Assembly (NCBI GenBank): GCA_964247975.1
Contig: CAXTWH010000008.1
Span: 62,001 to 126,000 of the forward strand
Direction: 5' to 3'
DNA: 64,000 nucleotides
DNA from: KBS-96 sp964247975
GTDB lineage: Bacteria; Acidobacteriota; Terriglobia; Bryobacterales; Bryobacteraceae
In this document: positions 26,192 to 33,890 of the stretch, piece by piece
Layout: each line of letters opens with the position of its first letter
Numbering within the stretch: the stretch's first letter is position 1
Notes under the pieces: generated by a model
Told to the model about the DNA's origin: nothing
The model's input: only the letters and a program-made list of their open reading frames with translations
Databases searched by the model: none
Translations under genes and position numbers: made by a program

Positions 26192-27166
26192 CGTAAAGGA
26201 AGGTTCAACCCAGAATTCTTCTTCCCAAACATTTTCAGGTTCAACCGATTGCAAGGAAGGCCAAAGCCCGGCATGAAATAAATTCAAAGCATCAGTGATG
26301 GCGGCCATTGGCTCAAAACAAACATAATTGCCATGTTGCGGCGCATAGATTACTGACACTTCGTATTTGGGGCCGAATGCCGCTTTTACCTGCGCTTTTT
26401 CTGAACTCAACAGAAAATGGGCATACCCGTTGATATCGCGACGGAGTTGCGAATACACATCATCCAAGTCCACTGATTTCACATCCAGGTGGGATTCGAA
26501 TACCGTCGCGCAGCGGCCAGTGGGAATATTCTTGGCGCTCAGTTCGTAATGGTTCTGGCCCGCCAGATCGAGCTTCCAATCGTCTCGACTGCTGCCGGGA
26601 AGAGTGTAATAAGGATGAAAGCCCAGCGAAACAGGTATGGCTTCATTGCACTTATTGATGAGCTTTACCGAAATGTGCAGCCGCCCTTCTTTCAAGGTAT
26701 GCCGCATCTCTAAACGGTGCGCAAACGGAAACTGGGCCATGAACTTGGGAAAGCGGGCAAATTCGAAGCTGGAAACCAGTTCCGCCTGGTCATTGTTCGC
26801 GTTAAGCTGCTCTACCTGCCATTTTTCAAACAACAGCAAGCCATGAATCGGCTGGTCGTAATGGTCAGGACGAATGTTCATTAAACCGCGATTGATTTCG
26901 AACTTCGCCCCATTCACCCAATAAGAGTTTGCATTCAAGCGGTTGGCCCAAGGCGCCAGAAAAGGAATACCGAACATCAGTTTGCGATCCACAATATCGC
27001 TCAACGGCAGTTCCGGACGCCAGAGAAAATTATGACCTTTCAAGATCAAGGCCGCCGTATTTAAACCGGCTTCCGGCAAAACTTCAGCCCTCAGATCCGC
27101 TTCCGAATCCCGCAAGCAGATGACTTGAAGCCCATCCTGCTTGGTTTCCGCGATTGAATATCTCAT
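26186..27166 (-). CDS. Aldose 1-epimerase family protein
   Basis: This 326-residue protein fits the galactose-mutarotase beta-sandwich. Motifs include FLAPWANRL, DQPIHGLLL with the first catalytic histidine, VSLGFHPYYTL with the second histidine, and YVCFEPMAAITDALN with the catalytic glutamate. It interconverts alpha and beta anomers of a hexose or related sugar. It starts one base into the stop of the LarA-like gene (TGATG), so the two are translationally coupled. It has no signal peptide. The substrate may be whatever the LarA-like enzyme isomerises. A hairpin closes the operon at 26161-26191. Confidence 0.82.
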   Translation of the reverse strand: MRYSIAETKQDGLQVICLRDSEADLRAEVLPEAGLNTAALILKGHNFLWRPELPLSDIVDRKLMFGIPFLAPWANRLNANSYWVNGAKFEINRGLMNIRPDHYDQPIHGLLLFEKWQVEQLNANNDQAELVSSFEFARFPKFMAQFPFAHRLEMRHTLKEGRLHISVKLINKCNEAIPVSLGFHPYYTLPGSSRDDWKLDLAGQNHYELSAKNIPTGRCATVFESHLDVKSVDLDDVYSQLRRDINGYAHFLLSSEKAQVKAAFGPKYEVSVIYAPQHGNYVCFEPMAAITDALNLFHAGLWPSLQSVEPENVWEEEFWVEPSFTN

Positions 27167-28491
27167 CAGTGCGCGCTGACCTCGGCTGTTTTGCCGCCCG
27201 CTGCTACCGCTGCTTCAATCCAATCAGCAAAATTTTCTGAGCGGTCGAAAGGCGCAACAAACGCATCTGAAACCACTTGCGCTTCAGGGTACAAGGAAGC
27301 AATTAAGTTTTCACTGACAAAACCGTGAACCAGCTCCAGTGAGTTCTTAATACGGCAGTAAGTGACCTCTTCTAGTTGAGCTTTTCCCACCGTGGGCGAG
27401 ATTTTCTGAAGGCATTCCAGGTCGCTTCCAAAATGGAGCGGCGTGCGAATCGCCGCAGGCGTGGAAGCGGTCAGGGAGTTGATGGAAGTCGGCAGCCAGT
27501 TCACTTCTTTCACCAGCCGAGTATGGGCAATGTCGGCCATGCCTAACCCAACGGCGTTGCCATACGTGTTGTCGCTTAAGCCGCGAATATAAATGCGATG
27601 CACTTTTGGCGTATTGGGCCAAGGATTGTATTCGCCATTCACGCTGCGGTTGATGACCTTAGTGTCCATGCCTGCCCCGCTGATATTCTTGCCGATCTCG
27701 TCCAGAATCAGAATGTCAATTTCCGGCGCAGGCAGCTTAGCCATCCAGGATTTTACCTGCCGAAGCAGTTCTTCTTCCTGTTCGATCATGGCTTGAGCAC
27801 CGTTGGAACTGCTGACCAATACCAATCCCGCAGTTTCGTGATGAGCACCTTCCTGAATCGCCAATCCACCCAGGACTTTGCCGGAAGATAACACTTTGGT
27901 TCCGATGCTACGAATCACTTTTTCCAGCCCAAGCTTGTAGCCGAACGTGTGATACTGCCGCGCTCCGGCAAATTTGCCGACACCAATAGCCATCATTTTG
28001 AAAATTCCGCTCTCGATGGTGCCGGCAAAATCAGTGTGCCACTTCACCCGGCCAATCAGAAATATGCCGTCGCTCAGAAAAGCCTGGCGGTCCATGTAGG
28101 TGGAAATGCCTTCCGGAGTCTGCCCCAGGGTTTCCACATCGAGCGAACTGATAACCGGAGCGCCAACTGTTGCTTCATGGATGCCATAATGTGCCAGCAC
28201 ATCGGCTTGTCCTTCCGCAGTCGCTGCTCCGTGGCTGCCCATCGCCGGAAAGATAAACGGGTGTACGCCTCGTTCTTTCCAGAACTCAACGACGGCTTTC
28301 ACAATTGTGGCAATGTTGGAGATGCCGCGACTGCCGACCCCGATTGCCAGACGCGAACCCGGCTTCAGCTTGGATAAGAAGTCAGCCTGCGACAGTTCCC
28401 GTTTAATGTGGCTGGGGATATCGGGGATTGAGCGGTTTGGAAAACGCTGTTCAATTTGTACAAACCGGGAAAGTGCCATGCTTTTCAGCAT
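27166..28491 (-). CDS. LarA-like (DUF2088) nickel-pincer-type isomerase
   Basis: The protein belongs to the lactate-racemase-like DUF2088 superfamily. Visible landmarks are AIGVGSRGISN, PAMGSHGAATAEGQ, RVKWHTDFAGTIESGIFKMMAIGVGKFAGARQYH and IYIRGLSDNTYGNAVGLGMAD. LarA proteins use a nickel-pincer nucleotide bound to a lysine; the histidine-rich and lysine residues in the third stretch are candidates. No LarB, LarC or LarE cofactor genes are in the window. The ATG at 28489-28491 has GAGG six bases upstream; the next ATG at 28479 is the alternative. Coupling to an aldose epimerase suggests a 2-hydroxy acid or sugar-acid isomerisation rather than lactate racemisation, but that is inference. Confidence 0.7.
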   Translation of the reverse strand: MLKSMALSRFVQIEQRFPNRSIPDIPSHIKRELSQADFLSKLKPGSRLAIGVGSRGISNIATIVKAVVEFWKERGVHPFIFPAMGSHGAATAEGQADVLAHYGIHEATVGAPVISSLDVETLGQTPEGISTYMDRQAFLSDGIFLIGRVKWHTDFAGTIESGIFKMMAIGVGKFAGARQYHTFGYKLGLEKVIRSIGTKVLSSGKVLGGLAIQEGAHHETAGLVLVSSSNGAQAMIEQEEELLRQVKSWMAKLPAPEIDILILDEIGKNISGAGMDTKVINRSVNGEYNPWPNTPKVHRIYIRGLSDNTYGNAVGLGMADIAHTRLVKEVNWLPTSINSLTASTPAAIRTPLHFGSDLECLQKISPTVGKAQLEEVTYCRIKNSLELVHGFVSENLIASLYPEAQVVSDAFVAPFDRSENFADWIEAAVAAGGKTAEVSAH

Positions 28492-28557
28492 ACGGCACCT
28501 CATCCCGGAAATACAGATGTTTTCAGGAAGGCAATCGAATTGATCCGAATAGGAAAA

Positions 28558-29193
28558 CTACTGCCAGGTTTGTTCCAGCATCTGCGCGTATTCGCCTGAA
28601 GCGTAAAGGCTATAGGTAAATTCGTCTTCGTTGCAGCGCGGTCCCAGGTTCTGCATCATGCGAGCTTCAAACCACTGGTCCATGTAGCGATGGTAGCGGC
28701 GCAGAAAATCCTGTTTTAAGCATTCTACCGGTGGCGGCTCCATAAATACCGTATGCAAACCGATCGCCCGGCGGAATAAGGCAGTAAAATCAACCACGCC
28801 CCAGGCTTCCAGCTTGCGGCGAACGGCGGTGGGAACACTTTCCACCAACAACGGAATAAAGCTTTCGGCGGTGAACGAGTGTTTTGCCAGCTCCGGATCC
28901 GATTGGGCCACCTCCGCACACTGTTCCAACCAGCGGTTCAAGTCTTTTCCCACGTAAAACAACATGCGGATTTCCGCATACCGGCCTTTCAAAAGGCTCC
29001 GGTCCAATTCTTCTTGGGAGCGTCCGTTGTCGGGCAGTAAGCCCTGTAGCACCAGACTTGCCCTTGAGCTTTCCACCAGCACAGAACTATCTTCCACGCT
29101 TGAAAAAGGGTGAAGAATCAGAGGCGGTAGAGTATGCACTTGGACAGAAGGAAATAAACGGGTATTTTCGGGCATAGTATCAACGCTGGTCAT
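28558..29193 (-). CDS. Hypothetical protein, 211 residues
   Basis: I do not recognise a family. The product is soluble-looking, without signal peptide or membrane helix, with a Pro-rich start (FPSVQVHTLPPLILHPFSS) and mostly helical remainder (DRSLLKGRYAEIRMLFYVGKDLNRWLEQC; LKQDFLRRYHRYMDQWFE). There are three cysteines, none in a metal-like spacing. Codon use and length look like a real gene, and it is co-directional with the LarA-like gene 66 bases downstream, so a shared transcript is possible. Confidence 0.6.
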   Translation of the reverse strand: MTSVDTMPENTRLFPSVQVHTLPPLILHPFSSVEDSSVLVESSRASLVLQGLLPDNGRSQEELDRSLLKGRYAEIRMLFYVGKDLNRWLEQCAEVAQSDPELAKHSFTAESFIPLLVESVPTAVRRKLEAWGVVDFTALFRRAIGLHTVFMEPPPVECLKQDFLRRYHRYMDQWFEARMMQNLGPRCNEDEFTYSLYASGEYAQMLEQTWQ

Positions 29194-29370
29194 GTCAGTT
29201 TGTTCTCTTACCTTATCGGGAGGAACAACTTTAATATGAAGCTAGTTCGGTAAAATAACCAACATCTTTAGTTCTACTGGAAGGCTTCACTATTCTGGAT
29301 CGAAAAGTAACGCCACAGCAAACAGAATAAAGTAATGAACGTACTCTCCCCTTTTCTGGAGAAAGAACAT

Positions 29371-30282
29371 TCACTGCACCTTCGCGGAAACCTGCTGTTT
29401 GTGTTCCAGCTCCAGCCGAATCAACGAGTTCAACTGTTCGGGTTTCAATGCGCCGCTCAGCATTCGTCCATTCACAAACAGGGTCGGCGTTTGTTCCACG
29501 CCCAGTTGCCTGCCGGCTGCGACCGTTTGATCTACTTGCGCAGCAATAGCCGGATCAGCCGCGCAAGCTGCCAACTTATTGGTATCTAGATTCTGGGAGT
29601 GCGCGAATTCATTGACTTTGTCATTCACGTTTCCCAGGTTGATTTCCGTTTGATGCTCATAAATCCAGTCATGAAATTTCCAGAATGCTTCCCCATTCTG
29701 CTGCGCAATGCAAGATCCGTCGATGGCCGCACCGCGTGCCCAGGGATGAATCGGTGTTAAAGGAAAATTCTTAAAGATAATTCTTATATCTTTGGCGTAT
29801 TCCTTATCAATTCCCTGCCTTAATACTTTTGCTTCCTGACGGCAATACGGGCATTCAAAATCGCTGAACACATAAATCTGAATCGGCGCATTCTCAGGCC
29901 CGGTAGATGGCGCACTATCCGGTTTCAACTGTGATTGCGCCGCGGCGAAGGGCGATTTCTGAAGATCATACACAGACCCGAACACTAGTGTTTCGCCGTC
30001 AGGTAATAGGTAATAAGTTCGAGCCGCTTCGGCCTGATTCATTTTCAGATGCAACACCACTTCCGACAAACCGAGAAAAGCGCTCGGCTTCGGATCATCA
30101 AGGCTCATCTGCACTTGCGGCGAAAAGCCTTCGGCGTAGCGCAGATAATTAATCACGCGGGGCTTGTCCAGTTTGGCTGCTTCCGGTTTGGCGTGTTTGT
30201 TATCAGCGGTTTGCGCCCAAACAGGCGTGCGCCATAGAATCATCAGAAAACAAAATCCCAGTAAACGCAAAACGCTCCGCAT
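29371..30282 (-). CDS. Secreted DsbA-like thioredoxin-domain protein
   Basis: After a signal peptide (LLGFCFLMILWRTPVWAQ) there is a linker domain of about 100 residues (VNYLRYAEGFSPQ-type, DPKPSAFLGLSEV), then a DsbA/thioredoxin domain beginning APIQIYVFSDFECPYCRQEAK. CPYC is the redox-active pair; the cis-proline loop is GVEQTPTLFVNG. The family oxidises or isomerises disulfides in the periplasm. The helical insert FPLTPIHPWARGAAIDGSCIAQQ is typical of DsbG-like 'thioredoxin_4' proteins. It lies 34 bases downstream of an exported HIT-like gene. Confidence 0.85.
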   Translation of the reverse strand: MRSVLRLLGFCFLMILWRTPVWAQTADNKHAKPEAAKLDKPRVINYLRYAEGFSPQVQMSLDDPKPSAFLGLSEVVLHLKMNQAEAARTYYLLPDGETLVFGSVYDLQKSPFAAAQSQLKPDSAPSTGPENAPIQIYVFSDFECPYCRQEAKVLRQGIDKEYAKDIRIIFKNFPLTPIHPWARGAAIDGSCIAQQNGEAFWKFHDWIYEHQTEINLGNVNDKVNEFAHSQNLDTNKLAACAADPAIAAQVDQTVAAGRQLGVEQTPTLFVNGRMLSGALKPEQLNSLIRLELEHKQQVSAKVQ

Positions 30283-30316
30283 ACCCGTTCTCAGTGTACG
30301 AAAGGCGATGCGGCGG

Positions 30317-30913
30317 TTATCGCATCAGCACGGTTTCATTCACTTGTTGCCCCAGGTGGACATGAATCTTGCCGCTCACTGGATGAATCCACAATCCTGT
30401 TCCATCTACCGGAGCCGGCACCTCGGCTGGCGTACTGGCCCAGGTAAATGAACTTGTTTCCTGGTCCGGCAGCAGTTTGCCGATATGCAGATGAGTGTGG
30501 CATTGGGTGCGCCGCTCATCGCCGTTGTAAGCAATGGCCCAACTATCGCCCCATAGTTCCTGGGCTTTCGCTATGGCCGCAGCCCATAGAACCTCCCGAA
30601 GCTGCGGACTGAGAGCGGAAAGCGGGTGCGCACCGGCTGTGTGCACTCTGGGCAGAGCCAGAACTCGATTCGGCTTTGTGGGATTCGCGTCTTTTAGAAA
30701 AAACACTTCCAGATACGGCGGCTGTTTTTCAGCTTCCACGCAGAGGCTGCATTCCCGCTGCTTGGTCATTGCTTCGGCATTGCCGGTGGGGCAGTTGCAG
30801 TTTCGAACATCGCTCCAAGCAGGCGTAAGCAGGAAGCAACATCCAAGCGTAACCGCAACGGCGAAGTGAATAAGGCTGCTTAGCAGGCGAGGAAGTTTCC
30901 CCATCGCCGCCAT
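30317..30913 (-). CDS. Exported HIT-like protein (CDP-diacylglycerol pyrophosphatase-like)
   Basis: The N-terminus has a signal peptide (FAVAVTLGCCFLLTPAWS), then Cys-rich sequence (NCNCPTGN ... CSLCVEAEK). The core has PNRVLALPRVHTAGAHP and the histidine triad CHTHLHIGKLLP. HIT proteins are usually cytoplasmic; an exported one most resembles the CDP-diacylglycerol pyrophosphatase branch, but identity is uncertain. The first ATG is at 30913, an in-frame ATG at 30904 is possible. A TATAAT on the minus strand at 30912-30917 sits where a -10 box would be for a leaderless start at 30904. It is divergent from the ArnT-like gene with just 11 bases between starts. Confidence 0.65.
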   Translation of the reverse strand: MAAMGKLPRLLSSLIHFAVAVTLGCCFLLTPAWSDVRNCNCPTGNAEAMTKQRECSLCVEAEKQPPYLEVFFLKDANPTKPNRVLALPRVHTAGAHPLSALSPQLREVLWAAAIAKAQELWGDSWAIAYNGDERRTQCHTHLHIGKLLPDQETSSFTWASTPAEVPAPVDGTGLWIHPVSGKIHVHLGQQVNETVLMR

Positions 30914-30924
30914 TATACTGGGGA

Positions 30925-32397
30925 TTGAATTCTCGCCTGCTTCAATTCTTATTTGTTCTATTCGTCTGCATTATCGGGTTCCAGTACTTTTACAATCTAA
31001 ATAGCGTTGGAGTGTTGGAACCGGATGAACCGCGATACGCCGCTATCGGACGCGCGATGGCTTTCAGCGGTGATTGGATTACGCCCCGGTTATGGGGCAG
31101 TCCCTGGTTTGAAAAACCCGCTCTACTTTACTGGCTGACCGGCTTTGGAACTGCCTTGCACCTCGATCAGGATTTAGCCGGGCGCGTACCCGTGGCGATA
31201 CTCAGTGTCGCGTTCCTGATTGTCTGGTTTTTTTTGCTCGGGCGTGAGTTCGGAAACGTGGCGGCAGCCATTTCCACGCTTCTGCTGGGAACATCCATCG
31301 GTTGGATTGTTTACAGCAGTTTTTGTTTGACTGATATTCCCTTGGCTGTCTTTTTCTCGTTGACGGTTATCTTTGCGCTGCGGCTGATGCGCAGACGCAC
31401 AGCCTGGCTGGACTGGCTTCTGCTAGGAGCATTCCTAGGAACTGCTGTTTTAGCAAAAGGTCTTGTTCCTCTAGTGTTAGCGACTCCCTTGTTGTGGTTC
31501 CTGCGCCGAAGTTGGCGCTGGTGGTGGCTGCCGGCGTTCAGCTTTCTGGTTGTTGCTGCTCCCTGGTATAGCTTGGTTTATTGGCGGAATGGGTTTTCGT
31601 TTATTCAGGTATTCTTTCTGCAACAGCAGTTTTCGCGGTTATATTCGCAGGCCCTCCAACATGTGCAGCCGTTCTATTTTTATCTGCCGGTGCTGCTTCT
31701 TTCTGTTTTTCCCTGGACTCCGCTTTTGTTAGCACTCCGCCCGGGAGAGTGGAAAACAAACAACCAGCTTCTGTGTCTGGCGGCGGTGGTGTTGTTTGGC
31801 TTTGTGTTTTTCAGTTCTTCCTTAAATAAACTTTTCGGCTATCTGCTTCCTTTGCTGCCCAGCTTGTTTGTTCTGATCGGCGTTTCTGCGGCTAGAACCA
31901 AGGCTTACCAGCAGCGTGGATTTCTGATTGCAACCGGAATCTGCACTGCATTAATCCCAGCCTTAAGCCGGTTTGCGCCGGAAGCGCTCACCGCTAGGCT
32001 GTCGTTCAACAGTCAACAATTGTTAGTCTTGCTGCCAATTACGCTAACCATGTTGGTTTTAAGTTTGTGTCCACTCCTGATCGGCAGTTTCGGCAAACGG
32101 TCCAGCGCAGGATTACTGTTGATTTTAAGTTGCAGCATCGCGGTGATCGAAGCGAAGTCTTCAATTCTTCCTGTTCTGGATCAACAGGCTTCGCCCCGAC
32201 CATTCTGGCATCAGATTGCGGCAAAATCCGATCAGGTCTGCGATGCCGGTCTGCATCGCGCTTGGCAGTACGGGTTAGCTTTCTATCGAGGCGTGCCCAT
32301 TCCTTTATGCGACCAACATCCTCAACCTGTGCGGCTGATTCAACAAGGAAGGCAGCGACCGGTGGAAGTAATGCCGAATGCTTCCGAGCAGCATTAA
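30925..32397 (+). CDS. ArnT/PMT-like GT39/83 membrane glycosyltransferase
   Basis: This 490-residue protein has about 11-12 transmembrane helices. The first extracytoplasmic loop has the conserved LEPDEPRYAAIGRAM (acidic catalytic residues) and WITPRLWGSPWFEKPALLYWLT of ArnT-type undecaprenyl-phosphate-sugar transferases. It would move a sugar from a lipid carrier to lipid A, a polymer or protein at the periplasmic face. The C-terminal soluble domain is short. TTG at 30925 is the start, with GGGGA just upstream, because there is no other Met until residue 45. It is divergent from the exported HIT-like gene, and the two share an 11-base intergenic segment. Confidence 0.78.
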   Translation: MNSRLLQFLFVLFVCIIGFQYFYNLNSVGVLEPDEPRYAAIGRAMAFSGDWITPRLWGSPWFEKPALLYWLTGFGTALHLDQDLAGRVPVAILSVAFLIVWFFLLGREFGNVAAAISTLLLGTSIGWIVYSSFCLTDIPLAVFFSLTVIFALRLMRRRTAWLDWLLLGAFLGTAVLAKGLVPLVLATPLLWFLRRSWRWWWLPAFSFLVVAAPWYSLVYWRNGFSFIQVFFLQQQFSRLYSQALQHVQPFYFYLPVLLLSVFPWTPLLLALRPGEWKTNNQLLCLAAVVLFGFVFFSSSLNKLFGYLLPLLPSLFVLIGVSAARTKAYQQRGFLIATGICTALIPALSRFAPEALTARLSFNSQQLLVLLPITLTMLVLSLCPLLIGSFGKRSSAGLLLILSCSIAVIEAKSSILPVLDQQASPRPFWHQIAAKSDQVCDAGLHRAWQYGLAFYRGVPIPLCDQHPQPVRLIQQGRQRPVEVMPNASEQH

Positions 32398-32467
32398 TGC
32401 TGCCGCAAGAGTTGGATCAGTAGATAGTTTTCACTATTCTTGAAAGAATGTGCTTACCATAGAAGCA

Positions 32468-32890
32468 ATGAGCCTTGGGTACCAGCTTCTTGCCCTGTTT
32501 ATTCTGGCGATACCGATTGCCTGTATCTCCTGGACGGTGACTCATGAAGAAGTTTTTCGGGAACCCCGTGAATGGTGCGCGGCAAACAGCAAGGAATGTC
32601 GCCGGGCCTATGAGCGCAAGTTCTTCTATCTTTTCACTTGTGAATACTGCTTCAGCCACTACGTCACAATTGCTTTTTTAGTAATTACCGGATTCAAGCT
32701 CTTGTTTCCTGACTGGCGCGGATATCTGATTGCCGGATTTTCCCTCGTCTGGGTAGCTAACATCTACATGAGTTTTTTTGGACGGCTGCGGCTCGACATT
32801 AAACATGAACGGGTTGAGATTGCCGCCGATGAAACAATGCTGCATCGCCAGGAACAGGTCTTATCCAGGCAAACCGGAACTTCCCGTTAA
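32468..32890 (+). CDS. Small membrane protein with a CxxC motif
   Basis: A 140-residue protein of unrecognised family. It has two or three hydrophobic helices (YQLLALFILAIPIACIS; VTIAFLVITGFKLLF; YLIAGFSLVWVANIYM) and, between the first two, a charged part with REWCAANSKECRR and FTCEYCFSHY. The cysteines there and the CEYCFSH stretch resemble DUF1360-type membrane proteins. A GTG at 32450 would add six residues; I use the ATG at 32468. It follows the ArnT-like gene by 70 bases. Confidence 0.55.
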   Translation: MSLGYQLLALFILAIPIACISWTVTHEEVFREPREWCAANSKECRRAYERKFFYLFTCEYCFSHYVTIAFLVITGFKLLFPDWRGYLIAGFSLVWVANIYMSFFGRLRLDIKHERVEIAADETMLHRQEQVLSRQTGTSR

Positions 32891-33095
32891 TCGTGTATTT
32901 TCCGGTTTGAGGCGCCTAAATCAACGTGGGCGGCGCCAGTTAACAAATTGAGCCGGATAGCTCTGCAGGCTGCACTGTTTTCTAACGAACAGAACGATCT
33001 TAGTTACTCGAAAACGCTTCTACAAGCCTGTTCGAACATCCAACAATTCTTCTGCTTCTTAACTGGAATCAAGAACACAAAAAAATATGATTTGT

Positions 33096-33173
33096 TGGCG
33101 TCCCCAAGGGGATTCGAACCCCTGTTATCGCCGTGAAAGGGCGGTGTCCTAGGCCGGGCTAGACGATGGGGAC
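33096..33173 (-). tRNA. tRNA-Glu (TTC)
   Basis: On the minus strand the sequence starts GTCCCCATCGTCTAG and ends TGGGGACGCCA, with the CCA encoded. The anticodon loop CTTTCAC gives TTC, which reads GAA/GAG. The T-arm GGGGTTCGAATCCCC is perfect. One oddity is a C-A mismatch in the outermost anticodon-stem pair (27-43), where tRNA-Glu genes usually have C-G. Confidence 0.95.
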
Positions 33174-33222
33174 GCTTCGGAAGAAAGCATTGCTGCTTAC
33201 TTGTTTATTCTATCCTATTGCG

Positions 33223-33257
33223 GCTCAGGCAAGAGATCGCAAATGTACTGCCTGAGC
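33223..33257. repeat. Nine-base perfect inverted repeat between tRNA-Glu and cytochrome c
   Basis: GCTCAGGCA (33223-33231) faces TGCCTGAGC (33249-33257) across 17 bases. It lies downstream of the cytochrome c gene and upstream of tRNA-Glu on the minus strand, so it may be a transcription terminator without a T-run, or a regulator site. Confidence 0.4.
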
Positions 33258-33259
33258 TG

Positions 33260-33273
33260 AATCGTTAACGATT
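33260..33273. repeat. 14-base perfect palindrome at the cytochrome c stop codon
   Basis: AATCGTTAACGATT reads the same on both strands and overlaps the first two bases of the TAA stop of the cytochrome c gene. Possible protein-binding site. Confidence 0.3.
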
Positions 33274-33619
33274 ACAGGCTTTTCAGGTAAGCGATAACGT
33301 TGTCTTTGTCTTCTTTGGATAGCATATCGGCATAGGCCGGCATGCCGTTGCCGCCATTGTTGATGAACTCGCGCACGTTCTCTTCGGTTACTTTTTTACC
33401 ATTGACCAGCTTATCCTGTTTGAAGAGACCCTTCAGTGAAGGACCGATTTTCTTTTCATCTGTATCCACGTTGTGACAAACCGCACATTGTTCGAATACT
33501 TCCTTGCCTTTGGCGGCATCACCGGCTCCACCGGCTTTCGCATCCTGACGTCCCGCGCCGAGCACAAAAGATGCACAAAAAGCGGCTGAAACTGTAGCAA
33601 AGTAAAGAGAACGCTTCAT
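33272..33619 (-). CDS. Small secreted class I cytochrome c
   Basis: The 115-residue product has a signal peptide (LYFATVSAAFCASFVLGAG), a CAVCH haem-binding motif at about residues 45-49, and GNGMPAYADML carrying the distal methionine. The remainder, with GKEVFEQCAVCHNVD, is that of a soluble periplasmic cytochrome c of the c552/c5 type. It is likely an electron carrier between complexes. It stands alone: tRNA-Glu lies on its 3' side with two dyad elements between, and a 271-base gap separates it from the divergent S55-like gene. Confidence 0.9.
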   Translation of the reverse strand: MKRSLYFATVSAAFCASFVLGAGRQDAKAGGAGDAAKGKEVFEQCAVCHNVDTDEKKIGPSLKGLFKQDKLVNGKKVTEENVREFINNGGNGMPAYADMLSKEDKDNVIAYLKSL

Positions 33620-33851
33620 AGCAGTTTATAATCTCCCAATCCTCGAAAAACAAACAATACAAAACCTGCATTTCCAGTCTACAACTCCTTTGTATTCAAG
33701 CACAGGGATGAAGCAGGTTTAACATGAATGTCAGCTTAATCTGAGGGCGGCCAAACTCGATTTAAATTGCTTTCCGAAGAAAGAACAAACCAACACCGGC
33801 ATTGCATACGTCATAATGTGGTCATTCGGTAATACGATGATCAAATAAGGC

Positions 33852-33871
33852 GGAGCCGGTTTACTGGCTCC
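33852..33871 (+). repeat. Hairpin in the leader of the S55-like gene
   Basis: GGAGCC pairs with GGCTCC around GGTTTACT, 20 bases before the start codon. It may influence translation or mark the end of an upstream small transcript; there is no T-run after it. Confidence 0.35.
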
Positions 33872-33890
33872 CCTGAGGACTATTCCATTC

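Noticed and set aside
32948..33136. Plus-strand frame ending ASPRGFEPLLSP
   Set aside because: That ending is the well-known translation of the antisense of a tRNA T-arm; here it is tRNA-Glu at 33096-33173.
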